From contig JARKNX010000021.1 in NCBI GenBank assembly GCA_029976025.1, positions 1-64,000 of the forward strand: a DNA stretch of 64,000 bases. Reading direction: 5' to 3'. A program made the position numbers and the translations under genes. Shown here piece after piece: positions 25,098 through 34,050 of the stretch. Position 1 is the first letter of the stretch; every line of letters begins with the position of its first letter. The stretch is from Aggregatilineales bacterium (GTDB lineage Bacteria; Chloroflexota; Anaerolineae; Aggregatilineales; Ch27). Below the pieces are notes generated by a model, which was not told the origin of the DNA, ran no database searches, and was given only the letters and a program-made list of their open reading frames with translations.

Positions 25098-26504
25098 ATG
25101 AAGATCCTACTGGTTAACCCCCCGAGCGGCGAGCTGACCGTGGGCCTGAAGCATCTGGCGAAGGTAGAGCCGCTGGGCCTGGAGATCATCGGCGCCGCAG
25201 TCCCGGAGCATGAGGTCGAGCTGCTGGATATGGAGATCGACACCGATCTGGAGGGCGCGCTGCGACGCTTCAACCCGGATGTCGTTGGTGCGAGCGCCCA
25301 GGTGGTGCAGACCTATACGGCCCAGCGCGTGTTCAAAACGGTCAGGTCGTTCAACCCGTCCATTCTCACGGTGCTGGGCGGCCACCATGCCACGCTGTGC
25401 CCGCAGGAGTTCAATTCCCCCTACATTGACGTGATCGTGCTTGGCGAAGGGGTGCCGGCCTTTCGGGAGATCATTGCCCGCTGGAATGAATCGCGGGAGT
25501 TGAATTTTGAGGATATTCAGGGGCTGGCCCTGCCGCGCCCGGAAGGGATGCACTTCACCGAGCTGCGCCCGTTCCCCGCCAATCTGGATCACATGCCCCG
25601 GCCCAACCGCGCCCTGACTGCCAGATATCGCTCGCACTATTTCTATCTGTTTGAAAATTCCGTGGCCTCCATCCAGACCTCGCTGGGCTGCACCTTCCCG
25701 TGCAACTTCTGTTCCTGCCAGCACTTCACCCAGCGGCGTTTTATCGCTCGCTCTCCGGAGCTGATCATTGAAGACCTGAAGACTATCCAGGAAGACTTCA
25801 TCATGTTTTGTGATGATCACTCCTTCATTGATGTGAAGCGCATGGAGCGGATGCACGACCTGATCGTGCAGGCGGGCATTAAGAAGCGCTACTTCGCCTA
25901 CACGCGCACGGACTGCGTGGTGAAGAACCCGGAGATTTTTGCCAAGTGGGCGAAGATCGGCCTGGTGCTGGTGATGACCGGCCTCGAAGCGATTGATGAC
26001 AGCCGCATCCATGAAGTGAACAAGAAAAGCAGCATCGAGATTAACGAGCAGGCCATCAAAATCCTGGCGGATAACGGCATCGCCATGAGCGCGGGGTTCC
26101 TGGTGATGCCGGATTACACCGAAGAAGACTTCAGGCGGATTGACGCCTATGTCAGCAAGCGCCCCAACATCGTCCTGACTGAGCTTACGCCGCTCACGCC
26201 GCTACCCGGCACCGGCTTTCATCAGGAGGCGCAGGACAGAGTCATCACCCACCATCGGGAGGTCTACGACCTGGCTCATTTCGTCCTGCCTACCACGGGG
26301 CTGCCCCAGCCGGGGATGTACCGTCTGATGCAGAAATACTACTTCCGGATCGCCCTCCGGGCGGCGTGGCGGCTGAAGCTCTTCCGCCCGCGGGCGGTCT
26401 TCAGGCGGCACATGCCGTTTCTGGTCAGCGGCGTGCTGCGCAATGGTTTCCTGATCAGGCGCATGCACAAGCACACGGCGGTCCCCGCGCCGGAGGAAAT
26501 CTGA
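25098..26504 (+). CDS. B12-binding-type radical SAM protein
   Basis: A 468-residue radical SAM enzyme of the B12-dependent class. The N-terminal Rossmann-like domain (about 1-125) has the usual GxG-type segment VLGGHHATLCP, but I see no DxHxxG motif, so cobalamin may bind base-off without a His ligand. The iron-sulfur motif CxxxCxxC is Cys198, Cys202, Cys205 (GCTFPCNFC). The middle barrel contains FCDDHSFID and TGLEAIDDSR. Such proteins methylate unactivated carbons or modify lipids and pigments; the substrate here is unknown. ATG 25098 is preceded by GAGGTGAGGAT. It is 2 bp upstream of a metallo-hydrolase-like gene and probably forms a unit with it. Confidence 0.8.
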   Translation: MKILLVNPPSGELTVGLKHLAKVEPLGLEIIGAAVPEHEVELLDMEIDTDLEGALRRFNPDVVGASAQVVQTYTAQRVFKTVRSFNPSILTVLGGHHATLCPQEFNSPYIDVIVLGEGVPAFREIIARWNESRELNFEDIQGLALPRPEGMHFTELRPFPANLDHMPRPNRALTARYRSHYFYLFENSVASIQTSLGCTFPCNFCSCQHFTQRRFIARSPELIIEDLKTIQEDFIMFCDDHSFIDVKRMERMHDLIVQAGIKKRYFAYTRTDCVVKNPEIFAKWAKIGLVLVMTGLEAIDDSRIHEVNKKSSIEINEQAIKILADNGIAMSAGFLVMPDYTEEDFRRIDAYVSKRPNIVLTELTPLTPLPGTGFHQEAQDRVITHHREVYDLAHFVLPTTGLPQPGMYRLMQKYYFRIALRAAWRLKLFRPRAVFRRHMPFLVSGVLRNGFLIRRMHKHTAVPAPEEI

Positions 26505-26506
26505 TC

Positions 26507-27328
26507 ATGAAAATTCAGTATCACAACTGGTCTGGCATTACGCTGCATCAGGGCGACACGGTCATTGGCTTCGATCTGTACGGGGAGGCGGTGACCTGGG
26601 ATTCCCTCCGGGAAGCCGGGACGATCATCCTGTGTGTGACGCACGGCCACCCGGAACATGTGGGCACCTTGCGCGCCCTGCTGGAACTGCCGGAAGCCCG
26701 CCCGTATCTGGCGCGGGTCCACCTGATTTCGTCGGAGGCGGTGACGCGCCATATCAATGCCAGCGGCCTGCTGGCGCCGGAACAGGTGCATGCGGTCCGG
26801 GATGGCGAGCAGATCGCGATCAACGGAGTGCAGATCGCGATCTTCACCTGGGTGCATATGCCGCTGCTGCCGCCCGGCTTTCGCGCCAGCGCCGAGTATA
26901 TCCTCCAGTTGGCTCTGCACCCGCTCGATTTGCTGCGCATCGGGTGGCAGAGCCTGCGCCTGCCGCTCAACGCGCCCCAGTTCGGCTTTCACATTACCTA
27001 CCCCGATGGCGCCACGGTTCTGAACTATTCAGAAGGGGTGCACCGCCTGACCAACGCGGCTGAGGTGCAGCAGGTCGCCCGGGACCTGCCGGCTGAGACC
27101 CTCCTCTTTGCAGTCGAGCCAGACGACGCCCAGGCCATCCCGCGCTGGGTGGAGATGCTCGCTCCGAAGGCGGTGGTGATCTACGAGGCGCACCGGCCCT
27201 GGCGCGATCTGTTCCGGCTGCCGTTCATCGATCTGGAGGAGTACGCCGGCGTCCTGGCAGGACGCTTCGCCGGGATCGCGTTCCGCGCGCTGATCACGCC
27301 CGGCCAGACCATTTCGGATGAGGGGTGA
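26507..27328 (+). CDS. Metallo-beta-lactamase-fold hydrolase (UlaG-like)
   Basis: A 273-residue protein with an MBL-like HxHxxH motif: His46, His48 and His51 in THGHPEHVG. The Asp usual in HxHxDH is Glu50, so metal binding or activity may differ. Further His residues (about 135 and 170-205, such as FHITYPDG) fit the rest of the metal site. A helical stretch (about 135-160) is predicted. The gene starts 2 bp after the radical SAM gene, with GGAGGAAAT upstream, so the two are co-translated and probably act on the same substrate, such as a lipid or cyclic ester. The substrate is unknown. Confidence 0.7.
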   Translation: MKIQYHNWSGITLHQGDTVIGFDLYGEAVTWDSLREAGTIILCVTHGHPEHVGTLRALLELPEARPYLARVHLISSEAVTRHINASGLLAPEQVHAVRDGEQIAINGVQIAIFTWVHMPLLPPGFRASAEYILQLALHPLDLLRIGWQSLRLPLNAPQFGFHITYPDGATVLNYSEGVHRLTNAAEVQQVARDLPAETLLFAVEPDDAQAIPRWVEMLAPKAVVIYEAHRPWRDLFRLPFIDLEEYAGVLAGRFAGIAFRALITPGQTISDEG

Positions 27329-27393
27329 GGCGGGAGGCGTTTTTCGCGCCATCTGCCGGCTGTTTTTTACTGTGCGTTCTGGACAGGCTGTGT

Positions 27394-27399
27394 TATATT
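27394..27399 (+). promoter_or_regulatory. Possible -10 of nuoE
   Basis: TATATT inside GTTATATTTC, 46 bp before the nuoE start. No good -35 is visible. It resembles the GTTAYA-type elements ahead of other nuo groups. Confidence 0.3.
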
Positions 27400-27444
27400 T
27401 CTCGCCAGTGACGAGGAGTTCCCCTGAAACAGCGAGGCGCATCC

Positions 27445-27978
27445 ATGCTCAAAGAGAAGTATGCCGATCGGATCGCGGCGATCTTTGCCAAATACCCCGA
27501 CAAACGCTCGGCGATGATGCCGCTGCTGTACCTGGCGCAGGAAGAATACGGCTATGTGACCCCGGAGGCGCTCGGCGAGATCGCCGCCCTGATCGGCGTT
27601 GACCCGACGCAGGTCCGCTCCATCTCCGGCTTTTACACCATGTTCCGCGAGGAGCCAAAGGGCAAGTACTGGCTCCAGGTCTGCACCGATCTGCCGTGCG
27701 CCCTGCGCGGCGCGGAGCAGTTCTACCAGGAACTGCTGGCCGAGCTGGATGTGGAAGACGGCGGCACAACCGCCGACGGCATGTTCACCGTCGAGCGTGT
27801 GATGTGCCTGGCCGCCTGCGACAGAGCCCCCGTGCTCCAGAACAACTTCCACTACCACGAGAATCTGGACATGGACAAGATGCGCGCCCTGATCCGGCAG
27901 TGGCGGGAAGAAGCGGGCCAGCCCGCCCCGGACGCCGCCGCTGATTCCGCCGACCCCGACGATTCCGCCGCCGGCTGA
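27445..27978 (+). CDS. nuoE: NADH-quinone oxidoreductase subunit E
   Basis: A 177-residue thioredoxin-fold subunit of the NADH-input module with the 2Fe-2S cluster N1a. The ligands are Cys80, Cys85, Cys121 and Cys125 (QVCTDLPC and VMCLAAC). It works with NuoF and NuoG to take electrons from NADH. The C-terminal 25 residues are Ala/Asp/Pro-rich and not conserved. It begins a separate nuo group: NuoF is encoded 0.6 kb downstream, with a GNAT gene between. Confidence 0.95.
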   Translation: MLKEKYADRIAAIFAKYPDKRSAMMPLLYLAQEEYGYVTPEALGEIAALIGVDPTQVRSISGFYTMFREEPKGKYWLQVCTDLPCALRGAEQFYQELLAELDVEDGGTTADGMFTVERVMCLAACDRAPVLQNNFHYHENLDMDKMRALIRQWREEAGQPAPDAAADSADPDDSAAG

Positions 27979-28013
27979 GATTCCCTTTCGCCATCGGAAA
28001 GGAGTCCGCGGTC

Positions 28014-28469
28014 ATGGCTGATTCAATCATCGTGCGCAATCTGACCGCTGCGGATTACGAGGCTGTGCGGGCGCTGTGGGAGGCTTCTGGCCTGCACACG
28101 CGCCCGGCGGGCCGGGATTCGGCGGCGGCCTTCGCCGCCCAGCTTGCCTCCGGCTGCCAGTTCGCCATCGGCCTGGTCGATACCGCCGCCCCCGGGGGCA
28201 GCCTGGTCGGCGTGGTGCTGGCGACGACGGATAGCCGCCGCGGCTGGATCAACCGGCTGGCGGTGCACCCGGCCTACCGGCGGCGCGGGCTGGGCCTGCG
28301 CCTGGTCGCCGAGGCGGAGCGCGTCCTGCGCGACGATCTGGGCCTGCCCGTCCTGGCCGCCCACGTGGAAAGCTGGAACGAGCCGAGCCTGGCCCTGCTG
28401 ATAAAGGCCGGCTATATCCGCGCCGATGGGGTGATTTACCTCTCCAAGCGGGCCAGCGACGACGTATGA
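28014..28469 (+). CDS. GNAT-family N-acetyltransferase
   Basis: A 151-residue acetyltransferase with the acetyl-CoA-binding motif A as HPAYRRRGLGLRLV (R/Q-x-x-G-x-G/A type) and the following strand-helix with LPVLAAHVESWNEPSLALLI. It would transfer an acetyl group from acetyl-CoA to an amine; the substrate is unknown. AAAGGAG lies 10 bp before the ATG. It is placed between nuoE and nuoF, an unusual location for a GNAT, and is separated from nuoF by a promoter-like sequence. Confidence 0.8.
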   Translation: MADSIIVRNLTAADYEAVRALWEASGLHTRPAGRDSAAAFAAQLASGCQFAIGLVDTAAPGGSLVGVVLATTDSRRGWINRLAVHPAYRRRGLGLRLVAEAERVLRDDLGLPVLAAHVESWNEPSLALLIKAGYIRADGVIYLSKRASDDV

Positions 28470-28500
28470 GCGCCCGGGGCGCGCACGCCGGGCGCATTAA

Positions 28501-28528
28501 TTGCCAACTCCTCGCCGTCTGTTATACT
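28501..28528 (+). promoter_or_regulatory. Promoter upstream of nuoF
   Basis: TTGCCA (28501-28506), a 16-bp spacer and TATACT (28523-28528). The predicted start is near 28535, with a 66-nt leader to the nuoF ATG that carries a long hairpin (28553-28580). Confidence 0.5.
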
Positions 28529-28552
28529 TAGACTGACCCTGTAGGAAATCGC

Positions 28553-28580
28553 CGCGGGGAGGGCTTTTTCCCTTCCCGCG
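28553..28580 (+). promoter_or_regulatory. Leader hairpin upstream of nuoF
   Basis: An 11-bp stem CGCGGGGAGGG/CCCTTCCCGCG with one non-canonical pair encloses a 6-nt T-rich loop. It lies between the nuoF promoter and the ATG at 28601. Only TTT follows the stem, so it is a weak terminator at best and may instead affect mRNA stability or translation. Confidence 0.4.
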
Positions 28581-28600
28581 TTTATGGAGCGAGCACACCA

Positions 28601-29923
28601 ATGGCCGAGCACATTCTGCTGCGCGATCTGGATATCCCCGACATTCGCCGCTTTGAGGTTTACACCCGCCACGGGGGCTACGAAGCCCTGCGCAAGGTCG
28701 TGACCACGATGACGCCGGATGACGTGATCAACGAAGTCAAGAAGTCCAACCTGCGCGGACGCGGCGGCGCGGGCTTCCCCACCGGCGTCAAATGGAGCTT
28801 CATCCCCAGGCAGGAGCCAATTAAATACGTCGTGGTCAACGCCGACGAATCCGAGCCGGGCACCTTCAAGGATCGCCAGATTCTGGAAGGCAACCCTCAC
28901 CAGTTGATCGAAGGCGCCCTGATCGCGGCTTACGCTATCCAGGCCACCGCCATTTACATTTACTGCCGCGGCGAGTTCTGGGACCTGACCCACGCCCTGG
29001 ACCGGCATATCGAGGACGCCCGGCAGGCCGGCTTTGTCGGGGAGAACATCCTCGATTCCGGCTGGTCGTGCGAGGTTCACACCCACCTGGGGGCGGGAGC
29101 CTACATCTGCGGGGAGGAGTCGGCGCTGCTCAACAGCCTGCAGGGGCTGCTGGGCCAGCCGCGCGTCCGCCCGCCGTTCCCGGCGCAAAAGGGCGGCGGC
29201 CTTTACTATGAGGCGACCGTGGTCAACAACGTCGAGACGCTGACCAATGTGCCCTGGATCATCAACAACGGCGCCGACGCTTACCTCCAGATCGGCACGC
29301 CAGAAAGCCCCGGCCCCAAGATTTACTGCCTGAGCGGGCATATCAACCGGCCCGGCAACTACGAGCTGCCGCTGGGCATCACCTTCCGCGAGCTGATCTA
29401 CGAGCACGGCGGCGGCATCCCCGACGACCGCAAGCTCAAGGCCATCCTGCCGTCGGGCGCATCAGGGCCGGTCCTGCCGGCTACGGACGCCGTGCTGGAC
29501 ACACCGCTGACCTACGAAGCGGTAGCCAAGATCGGCTCCACGCTCGGCTCCGCTTCGATCATCCTGATCGATGAGACGGTCAACATGGCCTGGGCGGGGA
29601 GCAAGATGACGCAGTTCTTCGCCCATGAGAGCTGTGGCAAGTGCACCCCCTGCCGGGAGGGCACGTACTGGTCGCGCCGGCGCTACGACACGCTCCTGGC
29701 CGGCCGGGCGGCGGAGAAGGATATCGACATCCTGTCCGACGTAGCCGGGCAGATGACCGGCCTGACGCTGTGCGCGCTGGGCGAGTTCGCCGTGAACCCC
29801 GTCGTCTGGACGATCAAGCACTTCCGCCAGGACTATCTGGAGTACATCCAGCAGGCCGCGGCGGAGGAGAAGCCCGCTGCGCGCGGCAAGGGCAAGGCCG
29901 CCAGAGACGCCGCCGCGAGGTAG
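28601..29923 (+). CDS. nuoF: NADH-quinone oxidoreductase subunit F
   Basis: A 440-residue subunit that binds NADH and FMN and holds a 4Fe-4S cluster (N3). The NADH-binding motif GRGGAGFPTG is at 53-62, and the FMN-site region VNADESEPGTFKDR follows. The cluster ligands are Cys345, Cys348, Cys351 (ESCGKCTPCREGT) and Cys391. The Ala/Lys-rich C-terminus is not conserved. It is transcribed alone from the promoter at 28501-28528 and ends 6 bp before the stop of the convergent TIR-STAND gene, with no visible terminator in the gap. Confidence 0.96.
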   Translation: MAEHILLRDLDIPDIRRFEVYTRHGGYEALRKVVTTMTPDDVINEVKKSNLRGRGGAGFPTGVKWSFIPRQEPIKYVVVNADESEPGTFKDRQILEGNPHQLIEGALIAAYAIQATAIYIYCRGEFWDLTHALDRHIEDARQAGFVGENILDSGWSCEVHTHLGAGAYICGEESALLNSLQGLLGQPRVRPPFPAQKGGGLYYEATVVNNVETLTNVPWIINNGADAYLQIGTPESPGPKIYCLSGHINRPGNYELPLGITFRELIYEHGGGIPDDRKLKAILPSGASGPVLPATDAVLDTPLTYEAVAKIGSTLGSASIILIDETVNMAWAGSKMTQFFAHESCGKCTPCREGTYWSRRRYDTLLAGRAAEKDIDILSDVAGQMTGLTLCALGEFAVNPVVWTIKHFRQDYLEYIQQAAAEEKPAARGKGKAARDAAAR

Positions 29924-29929
29924 CGGGCT

Positions 29930-32734
29930 TCACCCGGCCAGCACAGCCCGCGCTGTCGCAATAACCTCAGCATCGACGTTTGGGGCGCCCGCCAGCGCGT
30001 CGAGTTGCCGGCGCTGTTCGGCCAGCGCGCCAGCGGGTGAGGCGATTTCCACCGCCCGGCGGTAGGCGGCCAGCGCTTCGCCGGCGCTCTCCGCGCCCAG
30101 CGCCGCCAGCCCCGTCCGCGCCAGCCCCAGCGTGTACCACGCTTCATACAGGCTATCGGTCTTCGCCAGCAGCGCGGAAGCCCGTTCCGCCGCCTCCCGG
30201 AATGCGGCCAGCGCCCCGTCCCGATCAGCCAGGAGCGCGCAAGCCGTGCCCAGCCCGGCGGAAGCGTGCAGGTTGTCTTCCGGCACATCCAGCGCCGTCG
30301 CCTCGCGGAAGGCATCCTGCGCGTCCGGCATGCTGCCCGCCGCGATCAGCGCCCAGCCGAGGGCGATCAGCCCCCAGCACTGCCCACGGGGATAGTTAAT
30401 CTCCTGGTGGATGGCGACTGCTTGCCGCGCCAGCCGGATCGCCTCTGCCGTTTCCTCTAGAGCGAGGTAAGCGTTTGCCATCCCAAATAGCCGATGCCCC
30501 TCCCCGCGCCGGTCGCCGATCGCGCGGGCGATGGCCAGGGCATCCTCGTACTGCGCGATGGCGTCGCGGGGGCGGCCCAGGATGCGGTAGGCGATACCCA
30601 GGTTGCCCAGGTGAATGCCTTCCCCGCGCCGATCGCCGATCGCGCGGGCGATGTCCAGGGCTTGCTGGTAGAAGTCGATGGCGCGGCGGGTCTCCCCCAG
30701 GTCGCTGTAGGCATTGCCCAGGTTGCCCAGGTCAGCTCCCTCTCCCTGCCGGTCGCCGATCGCACGGTCAATGGCCAGGGCCGCCTCGTACTGCGCGATG
30801 GCGTCGCGGGGACGGCTCAGGCCTTCATAGTGCAAACCCAGTTGGGTGTGATTGTTCCCCTGTAACCACTGGCTGCTGAGCTTGCCCAGCAGCGCCTCGC
30901 GCAGAGGGACGGCGCGGCGGCTGTGGCCCCACAGCAGTAAATAATCGAAGTCTATGTCGTTCAGCAAGCGGCAGGCGGTATCGAAGTCCCCGGCAGCCAG
31001 GCGCTGCTCGAATTCGGCAAGCTGCGGCGCCAGGTCGTCGATCGTGCGCCACAGCTCGCGCGGCAGGCGGTTCTCGGCGTAATAGTCGGCGGCGCGCCGC
31101 GCCAGATTGGCGCGGGTGTAGGGCGCTGCCGGGGTGTCCTGCGGGGCTGATGCCTCCTCCGGCAGCAGGCGGTAGGCGTAATCGCGATCGATCGGGTGCA
31201 GGCTGTACAGGCCGCTGCGTTTGTCCAGCGTCACGTGGTGGTGGCGCACCAGCGCGCCCAGCGCGGCGGGGACATCCACCTCCGGCGCCCAGGGCGCCAG
31301 CAGGTACTCCACCGCAACCGGGTTGGCGGGCGTGTTCAGCACGGCCAGCGCCTCCAGCACGCGGCGGCTCCCTTCATCCAGGCGGCGGTAGGCTTCGCGC
31401 GCCAGTTTCTCGGTGACATGCTCACCAAACAGGTCGTCGCGGGTCAGCAGGTCGGCGGGTGTCAGCGGCTGTTCTTCATCGGCCAGGATGGCGGCGATCA
31501 GCTCCAGCGCGCGGGGGACGCCCTGTGTTTTTTCCGCCAGGGCGCGCAGCACGTCCGGATCGCCGTCGCGCAGGCCGCATGCGCCGCCCGGGTCCAGGTC
31601 GCGCAGCATAGCCACCGCGTCCTCACCGGGCAGCCCTTCATCCAGGGGCAGCGGGCGGTACGCGCCGCGCCGGTCCGGCGGGACCGCCAGTTTCTCCCGC
31701 GTGGTGATCACGATCCGGGCGTGGCTGGGCGCGGCCAGGCAGACCTCCAGAAAATCGCGCAGGTCGGGGTCGGTAATCGCGCCGTTCGCGTCCAGCAGGT
31801 CTTCCAGGTTATCCAGCACGATCACGTACTGGCCCTCGTCCAGGCGGTTCAGCAGGCGCCCTGTCTTCTCGCCAACTGTGCCGCCCGGCTCGCGCCAGAT
31901 GGCGTCCAGCGCGTCGGCGCCGGCCTGGTCCAGCAGCCGCCCGACATCGCGAAAGATGCGGTCCACCGTCAGGCCGGTCTGGGCGGCCCCGGCGCGCGCG
32001 GTCAGGTAGACGACGCCGTCCACGGCGGTCGCGTCGCGAGCTACCAGGTCATCCAGCACGGTCCCGGCCAGCGCCGTCTTGCCCATGCCGCCGCGCCCGA
32101 TCACGGCGATCACGCGGGCGGCGGGGTCGATCAGGTATGCAGCCAGATCGGCGCGGGCCTTGTCGCGGTCGCGATAGTGGGGCGGGATGGGCAGGTAATT
32201 GACGCGGCGCTGGCGCGGGCGGGCGGCGCGCTGCTCAGCGTCGCGGGCGGCCTGCTGGCGCTGCGCCTCCATCACCGGTTCGATATGGGCCATCTTATCG
32301 GCGACGGCGGCGGGGTCGGCCGGTGCGGGGACGTCGATAGGCGGGTGTTTGCGCTTCAGGAACTCGATGAACCTGGCTATTCCACTGCTGAAGTTCTCGG
32401 AGAGGTCAACATGCTGGATGTTCCGCAGGCGAAAGGGCATCTCTTGCGGTTTCTCGAGGAGCAGCGTATACAGCGGGCGATTATCATCATCTAGAAACAC
32501 GCTCCACTCGTCCATGCAGACCTTCGACGCCACCGAGTGAGACGAGATCACGAAGACCCCCAGGTTGGCGTCTTTGAGTGCCTGTTGAATGGCATGCTGC
32601 CAGTTGTCGCCGGGGTCGATGCCGCCGTCGCGGTGATCGACCCACATGTCGTAGCCTTCGTATTCAAGCTGGTCATGGATCATGTCGATGATTTTGTCGT
32701 CTTTGCTGCTGTGGCTGACGAAGATCTTCACCAT
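29930..32734 (-). CDS. TIR-STAND-TPR protein (candidate antiphage or signalling NTPase)
   Basis: A 934-residue modular protein. An N-terminal TIR-like domain (1-130) starts VKIFVSHSSKDD and has a candidate catalytic Glu76 (CMDEWSVF). A linker then leads to an NB-ARC-type STAND NTPase: Walker A GRGGMGKT (213-220), Walker B VIVLDNLED (304-312), ARIVITTRE (339-347) and GVPRALELI (405-413), with a later LHPID motif. The C-terminal third is TPR repeats (about 640-930, such as YEAALAIDRAIGDRQGEGAD). TIR-STAND proteins of bacteria detect phage or stress and cleave NAD+ when oligomerised; defence is inferred, not shown. The start at 32734 is the ATG opening the TIR domain. A -10 with extended TG is 50 bp upstream. 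Confidence 0.88.
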   Translation of the reverse strand: MVKIFVSHSSKDDKIIDMIHDQLEYEGYDMWVDHRDGGIDPGDNWQHAIQQALKDANLGVFVISSHSVASKVCMDEWSVFLDDDNRPLYTLLLEKPQEMPFRLRNIQHVDLSENFSSGIARFIEFLKRKHPPIDVPAPADPAAVADKMAHIEPVMEAQRQQAARDAEQRAARPRQRRVNYLPIPPHYRDRDKARADLAAYLIDPAARVIAVIGRGGMGKTALAGTVLDDLVARDATAVDGVVYLTARAGAAQTGLTVDRIFRDVGRLLDQAGADALDAIWREPGGTVGEKTGRLLNRLDEGQYVIVLDNLEDLLDANGAITDPDLRDFLEVCLAAPSHARIVITTREKLAVPPDRRGAYRPLPLDEGLPGEDAVAMLRDLDPGGACGLRDGDPDVLRALAEKTQGVPRALELIAAILADEEQPLTPADLLTRDDLFGEHVTEKLAREAYRRLDEGSRRVLEALAVLNTPANPVAVEYLLAPWAPEVDVPAALGALVRHHHVTLDKRSGLYSLHPIDRDYAYRLLPEEASAPQDTPAAPYTRANLARRAADYYAENRLPRELWRTIDDLAPQLAEFEQRLAAGDFDTACRLLNDIDFDYLLLWGHSRRAVPLREALLGKLSSQWLQGNNHTQLGLHYEGLSRPRDAIAQYEAALAIDRAIGDRQGEGADLGNLGNAYSDLGETRRAIDFYQQALDIARAIGDRRGEGIHLGNLGIAYRILGRPRDAIAQYEDALAIARAIGDRRGEGHRLFGMANAYLALEETAEAIRLARQAVAIHQEINYPRGQCWGLIALGWALIAAGSMPDAQDAFREATALDVPEDNLHASAGLGTACALLADRDGALAAFREAAERASALLAKTDSLYEAWYTLGLARTGLAALGAESAGEALAAYRRAVEIASPAGALAEQRRQLDALAGAPNVDAEVIATARAVLAG

Positions 32735-32782
32735 CAGCGGGCCTGTCCTTTTCTGTGCGGGAAGCGGCGTGTTACTGGCGGT

Positions 32783-32791
32783 ATTATAGCA
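32783..32791 (-). promoter_or_regulatory. Extended -10 promoter of the TIR-STAND gene
   Basis: On the minus strand this reads TGC-TATAAT, a perfect -10 with an extended TG, about 50 bp upstream of the ATG at 32734. The -35 is not evident. Confidence 0.5.
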
Positions 32792-32983
32792 CGGAGAGAT
32801 CGCTTTCATGTGTGGCCGGGCTTCCTCTCCCTCCTGCCGGATGAGCGCCCCCGGACCAGCGCCCGCGATCCCCACAGACGCCTTCTCCCCCTCACGCCTA
32901 TCTGGCGTATACTGAGGGCGGGGGAGCACCCCCGCGCAGCATCGCAGGCATATACCGGAGGGTGGTTGGAGAGGGGCGTACCC

Positions 32984-34042
32984 ATGAATCCACGAGAGCG
33001 GATACAGGCGGTCCTGCGCGGGGAGCAGCCGGATCGCGTCCCCCGCACGGTCAACTTCTACCCGTGGTCCTTCCCACAATACCCGGACCGTGAGGCGGGC
33101 GAGCTGTTCGACTGCGATGTCCGTTTTGTGCGCATCGAGCCGCCGCCGCGCCAGGCCGAGTTTCTGAGCTACCTGCGCTCCCTGCCACGCGACTCCTATA
33201 TCGGGACGACCGATATCCTGCGCACCTACCACGACTGGGGCTACCACCCGGAGATCGAGCGGGACGCTCCCCTCGGCGACGCCCACACCATCGCCCAACT
33301 GGCCGCCGCGCCGCTCCCCGATTTTATGGGGCGGGCCAACCCGGGCCGGCTCCAGGCCGCGGTGCGCCGCCTGCACGCCCGGAACTACCCGGTCATGGCC
33401 GCGCCGCCCCATCTGGGGGGCGAATTGTTCGAAACAGCCTGGCGGCTGCGGGGCTTCGAGCAGTTCATGGTCGATCTGGTGGAAAACCCGCCGCTGGTGG
33501 AATACCTGCTGGAGCAGCTCACCGCGCTGCACGTGGCGCTCTCGCTGGCGCTGACGCGGGCGGGCATCGACATCCTGGCCCTCGATGACGACGTGGCCGA
33601 GCCGACGCAGATGCTGATCAGCCCGGATATGTGGCGGCGTTACTTCAAGCCGTGCGTGCGCACAATCATCGAGGCTTGCCGCGCCGTGAACCCCGACCTG
33701 TTCATCTTCTGGCACAGCGATGGCTTCATCGAGCCGATCATCCCCGACCTGATCGAGATTGGCGTGAATGTGCTCAACCCCGTCCAGCCGGATGTGATGG
33801 ACCCCGCCCACCTCAAACGCGCTTACGGCGACCGGCTGGCCTTCTGGGGCACGGTTGGCACGCCGCAGCGCTGGGCCTGGGGCACGCCGGACGAGATACG
33901 CCAGGAGGTCCGCGAGCGGATCGCCACCGTCGGGGCGGACGGCGGGCTGATCCTCAGCCCGGCTTACGATCTGGAGCCGGAGTTCCGCTGGGAGAATGTG
34001 GTCGCCTTCTTCGACGCCATCGACCGGTGGGGGGCGTACTGA
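32984..34042 (+). CDS. Uroporphyrinogen decarboxylase-family protein (methyltransferase-like)
   Basis: A 352-residue TIM-barrel protein of the UroD/MtaA superfamily. Its opening RERIQAVLRGEQPDRVPR is typical of this family outside true UroD. The HSDG segment (FIFWHSDGFIEP) falls where MtaA-type corrinoid methyltransferases bind zinc. The Arg-rich coproporphyrinogen site of true HemE is not obvious, so a corrinoid-linked methyltransferase role is more likely, but this is inference. The start is ATG 32984 after GGAGAGGGGCG. It is alone in its transcript and convergent with the ABC permease gene, with a perfect palindrome in the gap. Confidence 0.8.
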   Translation: MNPRERIQAVLRGEQPDRVPRTVNFYPWSFPQYPDREAGELFDCDVRFVRIEPPPRQAEFLSYLRSLPRDSYIGTTDILRTYHDWGYHPEIERDAPLGDAHTIAQLAAAPLPDFMGRANPGRLQAAVRRLHARNYPVMAAPPHLGGELFETAWRLRGFEQFMVDLVENPPLVEYLLEQLTALHVALSLALTRAGIDILALDDDVAEPTQMLISPDMWRRYFKPCVRTIIEACRAVNPDLFIFWHSDGFIEPIIPDLIEIGVNVLNPVQPDVMDPAHLKRAYGDRLAFWGTVGTPQRWAWGTPDEIRQEVRERIATVGADGGLILSPAYDLEPEFRWENVVAFFDAIDRWGAY

Positions 34043-34050
34043 AACGGCCT

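Noticed and set aside
32537..32983. N-terminal extension of the UroD-like gene
   Set aside because: Overlaps the TIR-STAND gene start and its promoter; the conserved family sequence starts at ATG 32984 with an SD.
32735..33811. N-terminal extension of the TIR-STAND frame to 33811
   Set aside because: The extra 359 codons lie antisense to the UroD-like gene and its promoter region; the TIR domain begins exactly at the ATG at 32734.
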